A DNA stretch of 64,000 nucleotides, from assembly GCF_000334155.1 (NCBI RefSeq), contig NZ_ANNK01000087.1, positions 20,266 through 84,265 on the forward strand. The letters are read 5' to 3'. A model generated the notes under the pieces. The model ran no database searches. It had not been told where the DNA came from and saw nothing but the letters and a program-made list of their open reading frames with translations. Every line of letters starts with the position of its first letter. Within the stretch, counting starts at the first letter, position 1. Source of the stretch: Halalkalibacterium ligniniphilum. GTDB taxonomy: Bacteria; Bacillota; Bacilli; Bacillales; Bacillaceae_D. Made by a program: the position numbers and the translations under genes. This document shows positions 26,540 to 37,507 of the stretch, piece by piece.

Positions 26540-26562
26540 ATAAAAGAAACACAATCTTTTAT
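26540..26562. promoter_or_regulatory. 23-bp IclR operator in the iclR-pobA divergent promoter
   Basis: Arms ATAAAAGA/TCTTTTAT around a 7-nt centre, the same as at 16469-16491. Minus-strand extended -10 (26576-26584) places it just downstream of the iclR start point; a plus-strand TATTAT (26575-26580) places it over the pobA -35 area. A cre-like 12/14 match (26599-26612) lies towards pobA. Confidence 0.6.
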
Positions 26563-26634
26563 TCTGAATATTCGTATTATACCATGTAAATGAAGGGAAG
26601 GAAGCGTTTACATTTGAAATTTGTTCAAAAGTAG

Positions 26635-27864
<1,230 letters not shown>

Positions 27865-27933
27865 GAATTTTCAATGTATCAATGTATGTATCTCATTTAC
27901 GCAAGGGGACGAGATGTAAAAATTCGCTTAAAA

Positions 27934-27962
27934 GGCTGCCACAATGAACGTGGCAGCCTAGG
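27934..27962. terminator. Convergent terminator between pobA and praH
   Basis: A perfect 9-bp GC-rich stem GGCTGCCAC/GTGGCAGCC with a 7-nt loop. On the minus strand it is followed by TTTT, so it best serves the amidohydrolase gene; on the plus strand it lacks a T-run. Confidence 0.6.
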
Positions 27963-27979
27963 TGAAGTAAAGATATGAC

Positions 27980-28915
27980 TTAAGTTAATAGAGCCTCAGA
28001 GCCTTTTGCCAAATTACTAGCCGGAGGCCAAGCACAAAGATCGAATGGAAAATCAGAACCAGGTACGATTCGATCCTCACCAACCGTTTGTGCCAAATAG
28101 TCAAGCGTTCCGGGGTTCCAAAGAACACTGTCATACCAAAAATCTTTCAAATACTCAATTGGCTCTTTACGAAGAGTATTGGATACGAGTGGCCATTGCT
28201 CATAACCCTTGTTCAGACGACCAATTTGATAAGGGAGGAAACCACCACCATGCGCTAAGAGAATTTTTGTATTGCGGTACTGATCGAGCAATCCACTTAA
28301 TAGAATGTCCGTGGCACAGATGGTCGTTTCCCAAGGAACACCAATTAGATTTGGCATCATGCGTTGTTTCAACCGCGGATCTTCACATAGCAATGGGTGT
28401 ATAAAAATGATCGCTCGTTGACGGTCTGCTTCCTCCCAAAACGGGGTGAAAACCTGGTTGGACAGCAATTGACCGTTTAAGCCTGGTCCAATAATTGCGC
28501 CCTTTAAGCCTAAATTCATCGCGTTTCGCAATTCGTTTGCTGCTTGCTCTGGGTCGTTTAACGGAACGGTTGCTAGTGCTGACAATTGATTGCTATTAGA
28601 GCTTGTCCATTGTGCAAGTGCTTGATTATAGACAGAAGCGAGTTCGCTTGTGATTTCAGAGGGAAAGTCATATAAAAACAGCTGTGGAATCGGTGAAACA
28701 ATGGCATGAGTGACGCTTGCTTTTTCTTTTTCTTCAAGATATAACGAAGCGCTTACAAATTCTTTCTTAAGTTCAAAAGCCCACTTGTCATTAATTGATA
28801 AAAATTTTTCTTTCTCTGGGTTTTTTTTAATCCAATTAGCATTGACCTCTTTCTGATGGTCTTTAATCCAAGTTAAGACATCCTCAGGAATAAAATGCGT
28901 ATGGAAATCGTACAT
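27980..28915 (-). CDS. praH: Amidohydrolase-family decarboxylase, probable 5-carboxy-2-hydroxymuconate semialdehyde decarboxylase
   Basis: 311 aa of the ACMSD-type amidohydrolase family, zinc-dependent C-C cleaving decarboxylases. Metal ligands are visible: HTH in the opening MYDFHTHFIP, His in IFIHPLL, His in LLAHGGGFLPYQIGRL and the catalytic Asp in PGSDFPFDL. In the protocatechuate 2,3-cleavage pathway of Paenibacillus, a protein of this family (PraH) removes CO2 from the ring-cleavage product, giving 2-hydroxymuconate-6-semialdehyde, and the genes around here supply every other step. It shares a transcript with the IclR gene 13 bp upstream. Function is by family and context. Confidence 0.85.
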   Translation of the reverse strand: MYDFHTHFIPEDVLTWIKDHQKEVNANWIKKNPEKEKFLSINDKWAFELKKEFVSASLYLEEKEKASVTHAIVSPIPQLFLYDFPSEITSELASVYNQALAQWTSSNSNQLSALATVPLNDPEQAANELRNAMNLGLKGAIIGPGLNGQLLSNQVFTPFWEEADRQRAIIFIHPLLCEDPRLKQRMMPNLIGVPWETTICATDILLSGLLDQYRNTKILLAHGGGFLPYQIGRLNKGYEQWPLVSNTLRKEPIEYLKDFWYDSVLWNPGTLDYLAQTVGEDRIVPGSDFPFDLCAWPPASNLAKGSEALLT

Positions 28916-28928
28916 GAAAATCCTCTCC

Positions 28929-29729
28929 TTACAAAGTTTGGTTATTTTTTAAATTAGGGCGATAGCCTAGTCTTTCAGAAATTTGCTTACCTGCCTCGAC
29001 AACCTTTTTTATATGGTTGGGCATCGTATGGTCGTTTACCCGTTGAATCGGTCCGACTATGTTCACAGATGCAATCACTTGTCCGGTGTAATCTCTCACA
29101 GGTGCTGCGATGGAAACAACGCCTTCAGCCATTTCTTCAGTGCTTATAGCGTAGTCTTGCTGTCTTATCTCTTCTAACACTTTGGCTAATTTCTTCGGAT
29201 CTGTAATGGTCTTTTCGGTGTAAGGCACTAATCCCTTTTTAATTGTTTCTTCTAATATACTTACATCATGATGGGCTAATAAAATCTTACCTGAGCTAGT
29301 ACAATAGGAAGGGTTTCTCTTTCCAACGTGAGTAAAAGCACGAACCTGATGCTTGCTTTCAACCTTATGAAGATAAATAACATCGATTCCATCTAGAATC
29401 GCCAAATGGGAGGTTTCTCCTGTCTTTTCTACTAGTTGATGCAAAACAGGCATTGCTTCTGTATGGATTTCGAAGTTTGAAGTGCAAACGCTCGCAAGAG
29501 ACAAGATTGAAAGCCCTAGGCGATAGCGCTGATTCTCAGGATTTTTTTCTACAAATCCTTCACTAGCAAGCGTTGACATTAAACGACTGACGGTGCTTTT
29601 TCCTATATCAAGCTGCTTTGCTAAGTCAGTAATTTTTAGTTCAGACTCTTCCATTGAAAAACTACGTAATATCCGAAGAGCGTTCTTTACAGATGATAAG
29701 GTGTAATCCTTCTTTGCCGTTTGTTGCAT
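28929..29729 (-). CDS. IclR-family transcriptional regulator, divergent from praB operon
   Basis: 266 aa: HTH (SVKNALRILRSF, KQLDIGKSTVSRLMST, residues about 13-60) and IclR effector domain (ETSHLAILDGIDVIYLHK, YCTSSGKILLAHH, GVVSIAAPVRDY, VASVNIVGP). ATG 29729 follows GGAGG. It is clearly paralogous to the regulators at 24924 and 25703. It is divergent from praB, with three operator-like sites in the 225-bp gap, and lies 13 bp ahead of praH, so it most likely controls the pra operons and itself. The effector is probably protocatechuate or a cleavage product. Confidence 0.93.
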   Translation of the reverse strand: MQQTAKKDYTLSSVKNALRILRSFSMEESELKITDLAKQLDIGKSTVSRLMSTLASEGFVEKNPENQRYRLGLSILSLASVCTSNFEIHTEAMPVLHQLVEKTGETSHLAILDGIDVIYLHKVESKHQVRAFTHVGKRNPSYCTSSGKILLAHHDVSILEETIKKGLVPYTEKTITDPKKLAKVLEEIRQQDYAISTEEMAEGVVSIAAPVRDYTGQVIASVNIVGPIQRVNDHTMPNHIKKVVEAGKQISERLGYRPNLKNNQTL

Positions 29730-29758
29730 AACCTAACCTCCATTCTAAGTTGTTGCCT

Positions 29759-29781
29759 ATAAAGGAACAATGTTCTTTTAT
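29759..29781. promoter_or_regulatory. IclR-type operator near the iclR start
   Basis: ATAAAGGAAC and GTTCTTTTAT around AAT; same length (23 bp) and end pattern as the palindromes at 16469 and 26540. It lies 30 bp upstream of the minus-strand iclR gene. Confidence 0.6.
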
Positions 29782-29861
29782 GGGATATAAAAACACTATA
29801 TCATATTGTTAAATAAAAATGAATAATCTAAAAATTATTAAAAAAATAATTATTTGTTGCG

Positions 29862-29906
29862 TATATAAGAACAAAGGTGTTTTATAAGGTACAAAGTTCA
29901 TTTATG
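29862..29906. promoter_or_regulatory. Two overlapping operator-like repeats before praB
   Basis: TATATAAGAAC (29862-29872) then GTTTTATAA, and TATAAGGTAC (29883-29892) then GTTCATTTATG (29896-29906). Each is an imperfect inverted repeat about a 3-nt AAA centre. TTTGTTGCGTATA just before them (29853-29865) is repeated exactly at 16631-16643 before the TRAP operon. Confidence 0.5.
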
Positions 29907-29954
29907 CTAGACACATAGCAAAACAATCAAAACGACTATTTGGAGGTATGATGC

Positions 29955-31424
29955 ATGACAGCAATTACAACGAAAACAGTAACTGGGATTGATTGTAAAC
30001 ACTTTATTAATGGTCAATATATGGACTCTTTAAGCAGCAAAACCTTTGAAAATGTGAATCCAGCAAACGAAGAAATTTTAGGAACTGTAGCTGAAGGAGG
30101 AAAAGAAGAGATCGACTTAGCTGTTTCAGCAGCAAGACGTGCATTAAACGGCCGTTGGAAAACAATGCCTTTGACTGAACGCTCTCGTATTCTCCGTAAA
30201 ATTGGCGACATTATTTTAGAAAGAAAAGAGGAACTTGCACAATTAGAATCATTGGATACAGGAAAGCCAATTTGGTTATCAAGTTCCATTGACATTCCGC
30301 GTGCGGCTTATAACTTTCATTTCTTCGCCGACTACATGACAACAATGGGAACAGAAGCATATCAGCATGATGATTTAGCAATTAACTATGCTGTACGAAA
30401 GCCTGTTGGTGTTGTTGGTTTAATTAACCCTTGGAACCTTCCATTGCTTCTATTAACTTGGAAGTTAGCCCCTTGCTTGGCGGCTGGAAACACTGCTGTT
30501 ATGAAACCTGCAGAATGGACACCGATGACAGCAACAGTCTTAGCTGAAATTTGTAAGGAAGCAGGCGTTCCTGATGGTGTTGTTAACGTCGTTCACGGAT
30601 TTGGACCTGGTTCAGCTGGTGCAGCTTTAACGGAGCACCCTGATGTCGATGCGATTACATTTACTGGAGAAACCTCAACGGGTACGGCAATTATGAAAGC
30701 GGCTGCACCAACCTTAAAGAAGCTTTCTTATGAGCTTGGTGGAAAGAATCCAAACATTATTTTTGCTGACTCTGATATTGATGAAGTGTTAGAAACAACG
30801 ATTAAATCTAGTTTTATCAACCAAGGCGAAGTTTGCTTATGTGGTTCCCGTATTTATGTTGAGCGTCCTGCCTATGACGAATTCGTTGATAAATTTGTCA
30901 AGAAAACAAAAGAGCTTGTTGTTGGTGACCCATTTGATGAAAAAACAAAAATTGGTGCCATGATTGGAAAAGAACATTATGAGCGTGTAATGGGCTATAT
31001 AGATTTAGCAAAAGAAGAAGGCGGAACAATTTTAATAGGTGGTAAAAGACCTGAAGGGTTCGAAAAAGGTTATTATATTGAACCAACAATTATTACAGGC
31101 TTAGATCGAAATGCTCGTTGTGTGAGAGAAGAAATCTTTGGTCCAGTCGTTACAGTCATTCCATTTGACCTTGAGGAAGAAGTGATCGCACAGGTTAATG
31201 ATTCACACTATGGATTGAGCGCATCCATTTGGACAAATGATTTACGTCGTGCACACCGTGTAGCTGGAGAGGTGGAAGCAGGAATTATTTGGGTGAACAC
31301 ATGGTTCTTACGTGACCTACGCACACCATTCGGTGGAATGAAGCATAGTGGTATTGGACGTGAAGGTGGTATGCATAGCTTTGAATTTTATAGTGAACTA
31401 AAAAATATTTGTATCAAGCTATAA
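29955..31424 (+). CDS. praB: 2-Hydroxymuconic semialdehyde dehydrogenase
   Basis: 489-aa ALDH that would oxidise 2-hydroxymuconate-6-semialdehyde to 2-hydroxymuconate with NAD+. Motifs: GLINPWNLPLLLLTWK, TFTGETSTGTAIM, SYELGGKNPN (Glu) and INQGEVCLCGSRIYVE with the catalytic Cys; the CLCGSR form is typical of hydroxymuconic semialdehyde dehydrogenases (DmpC/XylG). ATG 29955 follows TTGGAGG. It heads a seven-gene run with gaps of 15-40 bp and one gene order: B-E-F-G-D-C-A. Confidence 0.93.
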   Translation: MTAITTKTVTGIDCKHFINGQYMDSLSSKTFENVNPANEEILGTVAEGGKEEIDLAVSAARRALNGRWKTMPLTERSRILRKIGDIILERKEELAQLESLDTGKPIWLSSSIDIPRAAYNFHFFADYMTTMGTEAYQHDDLAINYAVRKPVGVVGLINPWNLPLLLLTWKLAPCLAAGNTAVMKPAEWTPMTATVLAEICKEAGVPDGVVNVVHGFGPGSAGAALTEHPDVDAITFTGETSTGTAIMKAAAPTLKKLSYELGGKNPNIIFADSDIDEVLETTIKSSFINQGEVCLCGSRIYVERPAYDEFVDKFVKKTKELVVGDPFDEKTKIGAMIGKEHYERVMGYIDLAKEEGGTILIGGKRPEGFEKGYYIEPTIITGLDRNARCVREEIFGPVVTVIPFDLEEEVIAQVNDSHYGLSASIWTNDLRRAHRVAGEVEAGIIWVNTWFLRDLRTPFGGMKHSGIGREGGMHSFEFYSELKNICIKL

Positions 31425-31439
31425 TAGGAGGCAATCATC

Positions 31440-32219
31440 ATGCATTCAACCGAAACCTTTGCAAATCAACTATTACAAGCTGAAAAAGATCGTGAAGGGA
31501 CAACGGCTTTAACAGAACAAAACGAGAATTTTACAACAGAAGATGCCTATGCTGTTCAGTTAGAAATCATTCGGCAAAAATTAGAGCAAGGCCATAATAT
31601 TGTCGGGAAAAAAATTGGTCTGACTTCAAAAGCTATGCAAAACTTATTAGGAGTAAATGAACCAGATTATGGTCATTTACTCGATAATATGGTTGTGGAA
31701 AATGGTGGCGAGGTTTCATTTGAGCGCGTCATGCAGCCGAAGGTCGAAGCAGAAATTGCTTTTGTATTAAAAAAAGATCTAAAAGGGCCAAATGTTACCG
31801 CACTTGATGTTCTGCAAGCGACGGATTACATCTTGCCGTCATTAGAAATCGTCGATAGCCGGGTGAAAGATTGGAAAATAAAATTACAAGACACAATTGC
31901 TGATAATGCTTCATCAGGCTTATATGTTCTCGGAGGAAAACCGGTCCGTGTGGATCAGGTAGACATTGCCCAAGTTGGTATGGTGCTGTTTAAGAATGGT
32001 GAGATCATTAATACAGGTGTAGGAGCTGCGGCAATGGACAATCCTGCAAATTGCGTTGCTTGGCTCGCGAACAAGCTCAGTCAATTTGACATTACGTTAA
32101 AAGCGGGAGAGGTCATCCTTTCTGGTGCCCTTTCTGCAGCTGTTAATGCAGAACCAGGTGATATCTTTACGGCAAAAATTGCCCACTTAGGTGAAGTATC
32201 AGTTCGATTTTCTTCATAA
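31440..32219 (+). CDS. praE: 2-Hydroxypenta-2,4-dienoate hydratase
   Basis: 259 aa of the hydratase/decarboxylase (MhpD/DmpE-DmpH) family. Visible: [17 protein letters not shown], the metal-binding [11 protein letters not shown] (Glu residues) and [11 protein letters not shown]. The enzyme adds water to form 4-hydroxy-2-oxovalerate. The paralogue at 34205 shares the same motifs; I assign this copy as the hydratase because gene order (E-F-G-H-I) matches the dmp-type meta operons, where the hydratase precedes the acylating dehydrogenase. The roles of the two could be exchanged. AGGAGG precedes the ATG. Confidence 0.85.
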   Translation: MHSTETFANQLLQAEKDREGTTALTEQNENFTTEDAYAVQLEIIRQKLEQGHNIVGKKIGLTSKAMQNLLGVNEPDYGHLLDNMVVENGGEVSFERVMQPKVEAEIAFVLKKDLKGPNVTALDVLQATDYILPSLEIVDSRVKDWKIKLQDTIADNASSGLYVLGGKPVRVDQVDIAQVGMVLFKNGEIINTGVGAAAMDNPANCVAWLANKLSQFDITLKAGEVILSGALSAAVNAEPGDIFTAKIAHLGEVSVRFSS

Positions 32220-32236
32220 AAAGGAAGGAGATTCAA

Positions 32237-33127
32237 ATGGATAAAATAAAAGTTGCCATTTTAGGAACGGGAAATATTGGAACGGATTTGATGCTTAAGT
32301 TAGAGCGATCAGAAATTTTAGAATTAACATCCATGATCGGTATTGACCCTAACTCTGATGGGGTTAAGAGAGCGCAAGATAAAGGATACAACACATTTAC
32401 GAATGGATTGCAGGAATTTTTAGAAACAAGTGGCGAATTAGCTGATATTGTCTTTGATGCAACCTCAGCAAAAGCGCATGTCCGTCATGCAAAGCTTCTC
32501 AAAGAAGCTGGAAAGCAAGTGCTTGACTTAACACCTGCGGCAAGAGGGCCATTCGTTGTACCTACTGTCAATTTAGGTGAGCATTTAGATGCGCCAAACA
32601 TTAACTTAATTACGTGCGGTGGCCAAGCGACGATTCCTATGGTTCACGCTGTAAACCGAGTTAGTCCAGTTGAATATGCTGAAATTGTGGCGACGATTTC
32701 AAGTAAGAGTGCTGGACCAGGAACAAGAGCAAATATTGATGAATTTACGCAAACCACTTCTCGTGGAATTGAAGAAATCGGTGGTGCAAAAAAAGGAAAA
32801 GCCATCATTATTTTGAATCCTGCAGAACCGCCAATCCTTATGAGAGATACAGTTTATGCTGTTGTTGAAGAAGGAACTTTAGACGAAGAGAAAATTACAA
32901 AGTCGATACAAGAGATGGCAGAGGCTGTTCAGTCTTATGTGCCAGGCTACCGTTTACGAACAGAGCCGATTTTTGAAGGGAACAGAGTAACGATCTTTTT
33001 AGAAGTTGAAGGGGCTGGAGACTATTTGCCGAAATATGCTGGAAATTTAGATATTATGACAGCTGCTTCGGTAAAAGTCGCTGAAGAATTTGCAAAGAAC
33101 AAGCTAAAAAGCTCACCGGCAGTGTAA
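32237..33127 (+). CDS. praF: Acetaldehyde dehydrogenase (acylating)
   Basis: 296 aa. It converts acetaldehyde, NAD+ and CoA to acetyl-CoA. The N terminus holds a Rossmann motif [15 protein letters not shown], and the catalytic Cys lies in [15 protein letters not shown] near residue 130. Length and motifs fit DmpF/MhpF. It should form a channelling complex with the aldolase encoded next, as DmpFG do. AAGGAAGG precedes the ATG. Confidence 0.95.
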   Translation: MDKIKVAILGTGNIGTDLMLKLERSEILELTSMIGIDPNSDGVKRAQDKGYNTFTNGLQEFLETSGELADIVFDATSAKAHVRHAKLLKEAGKQVLDLTPAARGPFVVPTVNLGEHLDAPNINLITCGGQATIPMVHAVNRVSPVEYAEIVATISSKSAGPGTRANIDEFTQTTSRGIEEIGGAKKGKAIIILNPAEPPILMRDTVYAVVEEGTLDEEKITKSIQEMAEAVQSYVPGYRLRTEPIFEGNRVTIFLEVEGAGDYLPKYAGNLDIMTAASVKVAEEFAKNKLKSSPAV

Positions 33128-33163
33128 TGACAAACTATACTATGAGAGAAAGGACTTTTACGA

Positions 33164-34189
33164 ATGACTGATAAACGAGATATCGTATTAACAGAAGTTG
33201 CATTACGTGATGGAAGTCATGCGATTGGTCACCAATATACTGTTGAGCAGGTGACCGCTGTTGCAAAAGCGCTTGATGAAGCCAATGTACCGTATATTGA
33301 AGTTGCCCATGGGGATGGCTTAGCAGGTTCGTCTCAACAGTATGGTTTGTCTTTAACCGATGAAATGGAGTTAATTGAAGCGGCAGTTTCTGTATGTAAG
33401 CAAGCAAAAATTGCTGTCCTATTGATTCCAGGGATTGGTACGATGAATGAACTGAAGCAAGCTGCTTCATTAGGGGTAAAAATGGCGCGAATCGCGACAC
33501 ATGTGACGGAAGCAGATGTTGCACCACAGCATATCGGGCTTGCCAAAGAGCTTGGGCTAGAAACAGTTGGGTTTTTAATGATGTCCCATATGGCACCAAT
33601 CGATAAGCTAGTGGAGCAAGCGAAGCTAATGGAAAGCTATGGAGCTGATACGGTATATGTTGTAGATTCTGCTGGTGCCCTTCTTCCTCATGAGGTTCGG
33701 GAACGAATTAAAGCCTTACGACAAACATTGACGATTAACGTTGGCTTCCATGCCCATAACAATCTATCACTTGCCATGGCAAATACCTTAGCGGCGATTG
33801 AAGAAGGGGCTACTCGGATTGATGGAAGTGTACGCTGCCTCGGAGCTGGTGCTGGAAACACACAAACAGAAGTGCTTGTGGCAGTACTTGAACGATTAGG
33901 TCTAAACAGCGGCGTTGATTTATACAAGATGATGGATTTAGCGGAAAACATCATTGCGCCAATTTTACAAAAACCTCAAGAGATTACGAGAGACAGTCTT
34001 ACAATGGGGTATGCTGGTGTCTATTCAAGCTTCTTGCTCCATTCCCAACGAGCAGCTGCACGCTTTGGCATTGACTCACGCGACATATTAATTGAACTTG
34101 GAAAGCGAAAAGTTGTCGGTGGTCAGGAAGATATGATTATTGATGTAGCTGCAGAAATTGCAAGGAAACAGAAAAGCGTAAATGTGTGA
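33164..34189 (+). CDS. praG: 4-Hydroxy-2-oxovalerate aldolase
   Basis: 341 aa of the DmpG/MhpE family (HMG-CoA lyase-like TIM barrel plus a communication domain). Visible: [13 protein letters not shown] (catalytic Arg and metal-binding Asp, base His), the [14 protein letters not shown] metal-binding HxH motif near 200 and [14 protein letters not shown]. It splits 4-hydroxy-2-oxovalerate to pyruvate and acetaldehyde, passing the latter to PraF. AGAAAGGA precedes the ATG. Confidence 0.95.
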   Translation: MTDKRDIVLTEVALRDGSHAIGHQYTVEQVTAVAKALDEANVPYIEVAHGDGLAGSSQQYGLSLTDEMELIEAAVSVCKQAKIAVLLIPGIGTMNELKQAASLGVKMARIATHVTEADVAPQHIGLAKELGLETVGFLMMSHMAPIDKLVEQAKLMESYGADTVYVVDSAGALLPHEVRERIKALRQTLTINVGFHAHNNLSLAMANTLAAIEEGATRIDGSVRCLGAGAGNTQTEVLVAVLERLGLNSGVDLYKMMDLAENIIAPILQKPQEITRDSLTMGYAGVYSSFLLHSQRAAARFGIDSRDILIELGKRKVVGGQEDMIIDVAAEIARKQKSVNV

Positions 34190-34204
34190 TTGGAGGAATT
34201 GATA

Positions 34205-34993
34205 GTGGGAACAGAGCAGTTTCGAGAGATTGCTAAATTTTTATTAGATGCAGAGCTTGAAAGAAGAGATGTCGTTAGAATTACAAAGGACAAGGTGCCA
34301 GATTTGACAGTAGACGATGCCTATTTGATTCAAGAAGAGATCGTGAAGCTTAAGCTTGAGCAAGGTCATTCGATTGTTGGTCCTAAAATGGGCTTAACAA
34401 GTCAAGCAAAAATGAAGCAAATGAATGTTGAAGAACCGATTTATGGCTATATTTTTGATAACATGGTCGTACAAGAGGGATCTGCTGTTTCATTATCAGA
34501 TTTTATTCATCCAAAAGTTGAAGCTGAAATTGCTTTCGTTTTAGGAAAGGACATTGAAGGGCCTGGAATCTCTGGTGCACAAGTATTGGCGGCAACAGAT
34601 TATGTCATTCCAGCACTTGAGCTTATTGATAGCCGCTATGAAAACTTTAATTTTACCCTTCCTGATGTAATCGCTGATAATGCGTCTTCCTCAAAAGTCG
34701 TATTAGGAAATCGCTTACGGAAACCTGAGGAGCTTGAACTAGACTTAGTTGGAACAACGCTATCGATTAATGGGGAGATTAAAGATCTTGGCGCAGGTGC
34801 TGCGGTGTTAGGTCATCCTGCTAACTCAGTAGCGATGCTTGCGAACATGCTCCATCGTAAAGGTGAAAAGCTAACTGCAGGCCAAATTATCTTAACAGGT
34901 GGTATTACTGGTGCTGTCCAATTATCAAAGGGAGATGTTGTTTCTGCGAAATTAGATGGCCTAGGTGAAGTTGGTTTTACTGTTGTTGAATAG
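34205..34993 (+). CDS. praD: 4-Oxalocrotonate (2-oxo-3-hexenedioate) decarboxylase
   Basis: 262 aa. GTG 34205 is preferred because TTGGAGG lies eight bases upstream; TTG 34190 would overlap that site and touch the praG stop. Motifs are those of the hydratase/decarboxylase family: GPKMGLTSQAKMKQMNV, the metal-binding [23 protein letters not shown]. By operon order it corresponds to DmpH, which works together with the hydratase. It forms 2-hydroxypenta-2,4-dienoate and CO2. The distinction from the hydratase at 31440 rests on order only. Confidence 0.85.
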   Translation: MGTEQFREIAKFLLDAELERRDVVRITKDKVPDLTVDDAYLIQEEIVKLKLEQGHSIVGPKMGLTSQAKMKQMNVEEPIYGYIFDNMVVQEGSAVSLSDFIHPKVEAEIAFVLGKDIEGPGISGAQVLAATDYVIPALELIDSRYENFNFTLPDVIADNASSSKVVLGNRLRKPEELELDLVGTTLSINGEIKDLGAGAAVLGHPANSVAMLANMLHRKGEKLTAGQIILTGGITGAVQLSKGDVVSAKLDGLGEVGFTVVE

Positions 34994-35025
34994 AATAAAG
35001 GTCGGAAAAGATAGGAGGCTTATCC

Positions 35026-35226
35026 ATGCCGATTGTAAACGTTAACATGATGGAAGGGCGACCAAAGGAAAAAATCGAACAAGTCATTGCTGATTTGACT
35101 GAAACACTTGCAAAAACGCTTGAGGTTCCGAAAGAAAATGTGAGAGTCCTTGTAACCGAAACACCTAAATCTCACTGGGGGATTGCAGGAGAATCTGTCG
35201 AAAAACGAACGGCTAAAAATTCGTAA
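35026..35226 (+). CDS. praC: 4-Oxalocrotonate tautomerase
   Basis: 66 aa. After removal of Met the catalytic Pro1 leads (PIVNVN), with Arg11 (EGR) and Arg39 (NVR) at the exact positions known for 4-oxalocrotonate tautomerase and Trp at the position of Phe50. It converts 2-hydroxymuconate to 2-oxo-3-hexenedioate. ATAGGAGG precedes the ATG. It lies between the decarboxylase and the ring-cleavage dioxygenase in the pra operon. Confidence 0.95.
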   Translation: MPIVNVNMMEGRPKEKIEQVIADLTETLAKTLEVPKENVRVLVTETPKSHWGIAGESVEKRTAKNS

Positions 35227-35260
35227 GGCTCTATTAAAATAATGATAGGAGGTAATTGGT

Positions 35261-36082
35261 ATGACAATTGAATTGGGTATACTCGGAGCGCATGTCCCAA
35301 GTATTTGTCATCGTGAAAATGTACCTGACTTTCAACAAAAAATGGTAGCACAAATGGATGAGCTGGCTGGGACGATTAAAGACCTTAAACCAGATGCAAT
35401 CGTTCTTGTTTCCTGCCACTGGATTTCAACCTTTCACCATTATGTTGATGCTTCACCCGTTCATAAAGGGGTTTTAACCGCTTTTGAATGCCCTGATATT
35501 ATTTCAGACGTCTCGTATCATTATCCTGGCGATCAAGAGCTTGGTGAAGCTCTAGTTATGGCTGGAAAGCATGCACGTTTGCCAGTGATTGCTGTCAATG
35601 ACCCAACCTATGTATGGGATTACGGTACAGTTGTTCCACTGCGTTATTTTGTTCCGAATGAGGATATTCCTGTCGTAAACTTGTCCATTACAATGGCCGC
35701 AAGTCTGGATGAAACCTTTAAATGGGGACAGGAAATTGGAAAAGTCTTGAATGCTTCGGATAAACGAATCGTTTTCGTCTTCAGTGGTGCTTTGGCTCAT
35801 AACTTAGTTCGTGGACGTCACCATATGCCGACGATTTCAGAGCAAGCATTGGATAAGCAATTTATTGACTACCTTATGAACAAAGACATGGAATCGGCGA
35901 GAGAAATGCTCCCTCAGTATGCGCGTGTTGCAGGAGTAGAAGGAGGTGGACGTCATTTAGCAATGATGTTAGGTGCCCTAGAAGGTGACTATAAACCATC
36001 GTTTCTTGGCTATGCTCAATCATCAGGTAGTGGGAATGCCCTGATGACCTTCGAACCTGAAAAAACAAAAGAAACCGTTTAA
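35261..36082 (+). CDS. praA: Class III extradiol dioxygenase, probable protocatechuate 2,3-dioxygenase
   Basis: 273 aa of the LigB family of extradiol dioxygenases, which bind Fe(II) through two His and one Glu. Visible: GAHVPSICH near the N terminus, SCHWIS near 50, and FSGALAHNL near 180 with the conserved His. It is the only ring-cleavage enzyme in the cluster. The downstream set needs 2-hydroxymuconate semialdehyde made by decarboxylation of the cleavage product; this is the protocatechuate 2,3-cleavage route of Paenibacillus (PraA). Cleavage position is therefore inferred from the companion genes; homoprotocatechuate or 4,5-cleavage enzymes share the fold. Confidence 0.85.
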   Translation: MTIELGILGAHVPSICHRENVPDFQQKMVAQMDELAGTIKDLKPDAIVLVSCHWISTFHHYVDASPVHKGVLTAFECPDIISDVSYHYPGDQELGEALVMAGKHARLPVIAVNDPTYVWDYGTVVPLRYFVPNEDIPVVNLSITMAASLDETFKWGQEIGKVLNASDKRIVFVFSGALAHNLVRGRHHMPTISEQALDKQFIDYLMNKDMESAREMLPQYARVAGVEGGGRHLAMMLGALEGDYKPSFLGYAQSSGSGNALMTFEPEKTKETV

Positions 36083-36127
36083 TTGTCTCTCCCAGAAGCA
36101 TTGTGTTTATGAAGATTTAATATGTAC

Positions 36128-36157
36128 AAAAAGCTTGGTAAAAAAACCAAGCTTTTT
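36128..36157 (+). terminator. Terminator of pra operon
   Basis: AAAAAGCTTGGT pairs perfectly with ACCAAGCTTTTT around a 6-nt loop; strong in both directions. Confidence 0.85.
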
Positions 36158-36244
36158 GCGTCTCTTTAAAAGAAGATAATGCTTTTCCTTCTTCATACAA
36201 AAGAAAGTGTTGGAGTGAAGTGAAGAAATTTATCGTCTAATTAA

Positions 36245-36275
36245 GGGAGTGTAGCCTCGTGTACACTCCTTTTTA
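36245..36275 (+). terminator. Second terminator after pra operon
   Basis: GGAGTGTA and TACACTCC pair around an 8-nt loop, followed by TTTTT. Two tandem terminators separate the pra genes from TTT operon 2. Confidence 0.75.
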
Positions 36276-36355
36276 CTTGCATTCAACTAGGTCTTAACAA
36301 ACTTTTCCTAAAACATTCAAAAAATTAATAATCCAATAAAAATTATGAAATAACG

Positions 36356-36370
36356 TTCCATATACAGGAA
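36356..36370. promoter_or_regulatory. IclR-type operator before TTT operon 2
   Basis: TTCCATATACAGGAA is an inverted repeat of the TTCC-N7-GGAA type, 78 bp before the second tctC. It matches the motif group seen at 16720 and 14417. Confidence 0.5.
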
Positions 36371-36447
36371 TGGAGTTGTTTTTTGAGCAATTTATATTCA
36401 CTACACTTTAAATAGGAAGAGAAAGATAACTTAAGGAGGAAAAAACG

Positions 36448-37467
36448 ATGAAAAATCAGTTAATGTGGGGTCGGAAAATTACGTTTTTAGGTGTTATTTG
36501 CTTAGTGCTTTCTTTACTTGTCGCCTGTGGTAGCAATAAGGGAGCAACGGGTTCGGCAAATGATTCGAATGAAAGCGCTGACAATTTCCCTGAACAAGAA
36601 ATTACAATTATCGTACCTTACAGTGCAGGTGGAGGGTTTGATTTAGCTGCGAGAATGCTAGCACCTTATTTAGAAAAATATTTACCTAATGATACAAGTG
36701 TCATTATTGAGAATGTCGCAGGTGGCAATGGGAACATCGGACTTGGAGAATTAACACGAGCAAATCCAGATGGCCATACGCTAGGTTTAATTAATCTACC
36801 GGGACATTTTACACAACAAATTTTGGGTGATGCAAGCTATGATTTAACGGAATTTGAGTATGTCGGAAATATTACGAGAACTGACTATATTGCAGCAGCT
36901 TCTCCGTCTTCAAATTATACAGAGTTATCACAGCTTCAAAATGCTGACGAAGTTCGTGCAGGTATTACAAATATTTCTTCAACAGATGGATTAGGACTTG
37001 TTGTTGCAGCAAATCATCTTGATGTGAATTTACGGACAATCAATCACCCAGGAAGTACAGAAGCAATCTTGGCAGCAATTAGAGGAGATGTTGATATTGT
37101 TCAGCTTCCTGTTGAAAGTTTAAAAAATTATATTGATACAGGAGATTTAGTGCCATTATGGTCTTATACGAGCGAGAGACTTGAAGAATATCCAGATTTA
37201 CCAAGCATTGCGGAATTAGGATATGAAGAACTAATTGATCTCGTCTCCTTGTATCGCGTTATTGCTGCAACGCCTAATACACCAGAGGAAAGACTTTCAA
37301 TCTTACGTGATGCATTTGAGAAAGCTGTAAATGATGAAGAGTATATTGAACAAGTGCTTGCAGCAGGCGCTACTTGGAACCCTAGTAATTATGAAGATGC
37401 GACAAATATTGCAGAAGCTTCTTTAGAAATGCTTTTACCTTATGAAGAATTAATGAGAAGTGAATAA
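36448..37467 (+). CDS. tctC: TTT transporter solute-binding lipoprotein, second copy
   Basis: 339 aa; ATG 36448 follows TAAGGAGG. A signal peptide ends in the lipobox LVAC. The TctC/Bug fold follows: VPYSAGGGFDLAARMLAPY, ENVAGGNGNIG, then DLVSLYRVIAATPNTPEE near the C terminus. It is a clear paralogue of the protein at 3637 (both carry GGGFD, DLVSL and YTSERLEE/YSNERLEE-like motifs). It lies directly after the pra operon, so import of the aromatic growth substrate is its likely job, as with TphC and terephthalate in Comamonas. Confidence 0.92.
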   Translation: MKNQLMWGRKITFLGVICLVLSLLVACGSNKGATGSANDSNESADNFPEQEITIIVPYSAGGGFDLAARMLAPYLEKYLPNDTSVIIENVAGGNGNIGLGELTRANPDGHTLGLINLPGHFTQQILGDASYDLTEFEYVGNITRTDYIAAASPSSNYTELSQLQNADEVRAGITNISSTDGLGLVVAANHLDVNLRTINHPGSTEAILAAIRGDVDIVQLPVESLKNYIDTGDLVPLWSYTSERLEEYPDLPSIAELGYEELIDLVSLYRVIAATPNTPEERLSILRDAFEKAVNDEEYIEQVLAAGATWNPSNYEDATNIAEASLEMLLPYEELMRSE

Positions 37468-37507
37468 TACAGACATTTAAGACAATGAGAGGAGAGTGGA
37501 GAAAAAG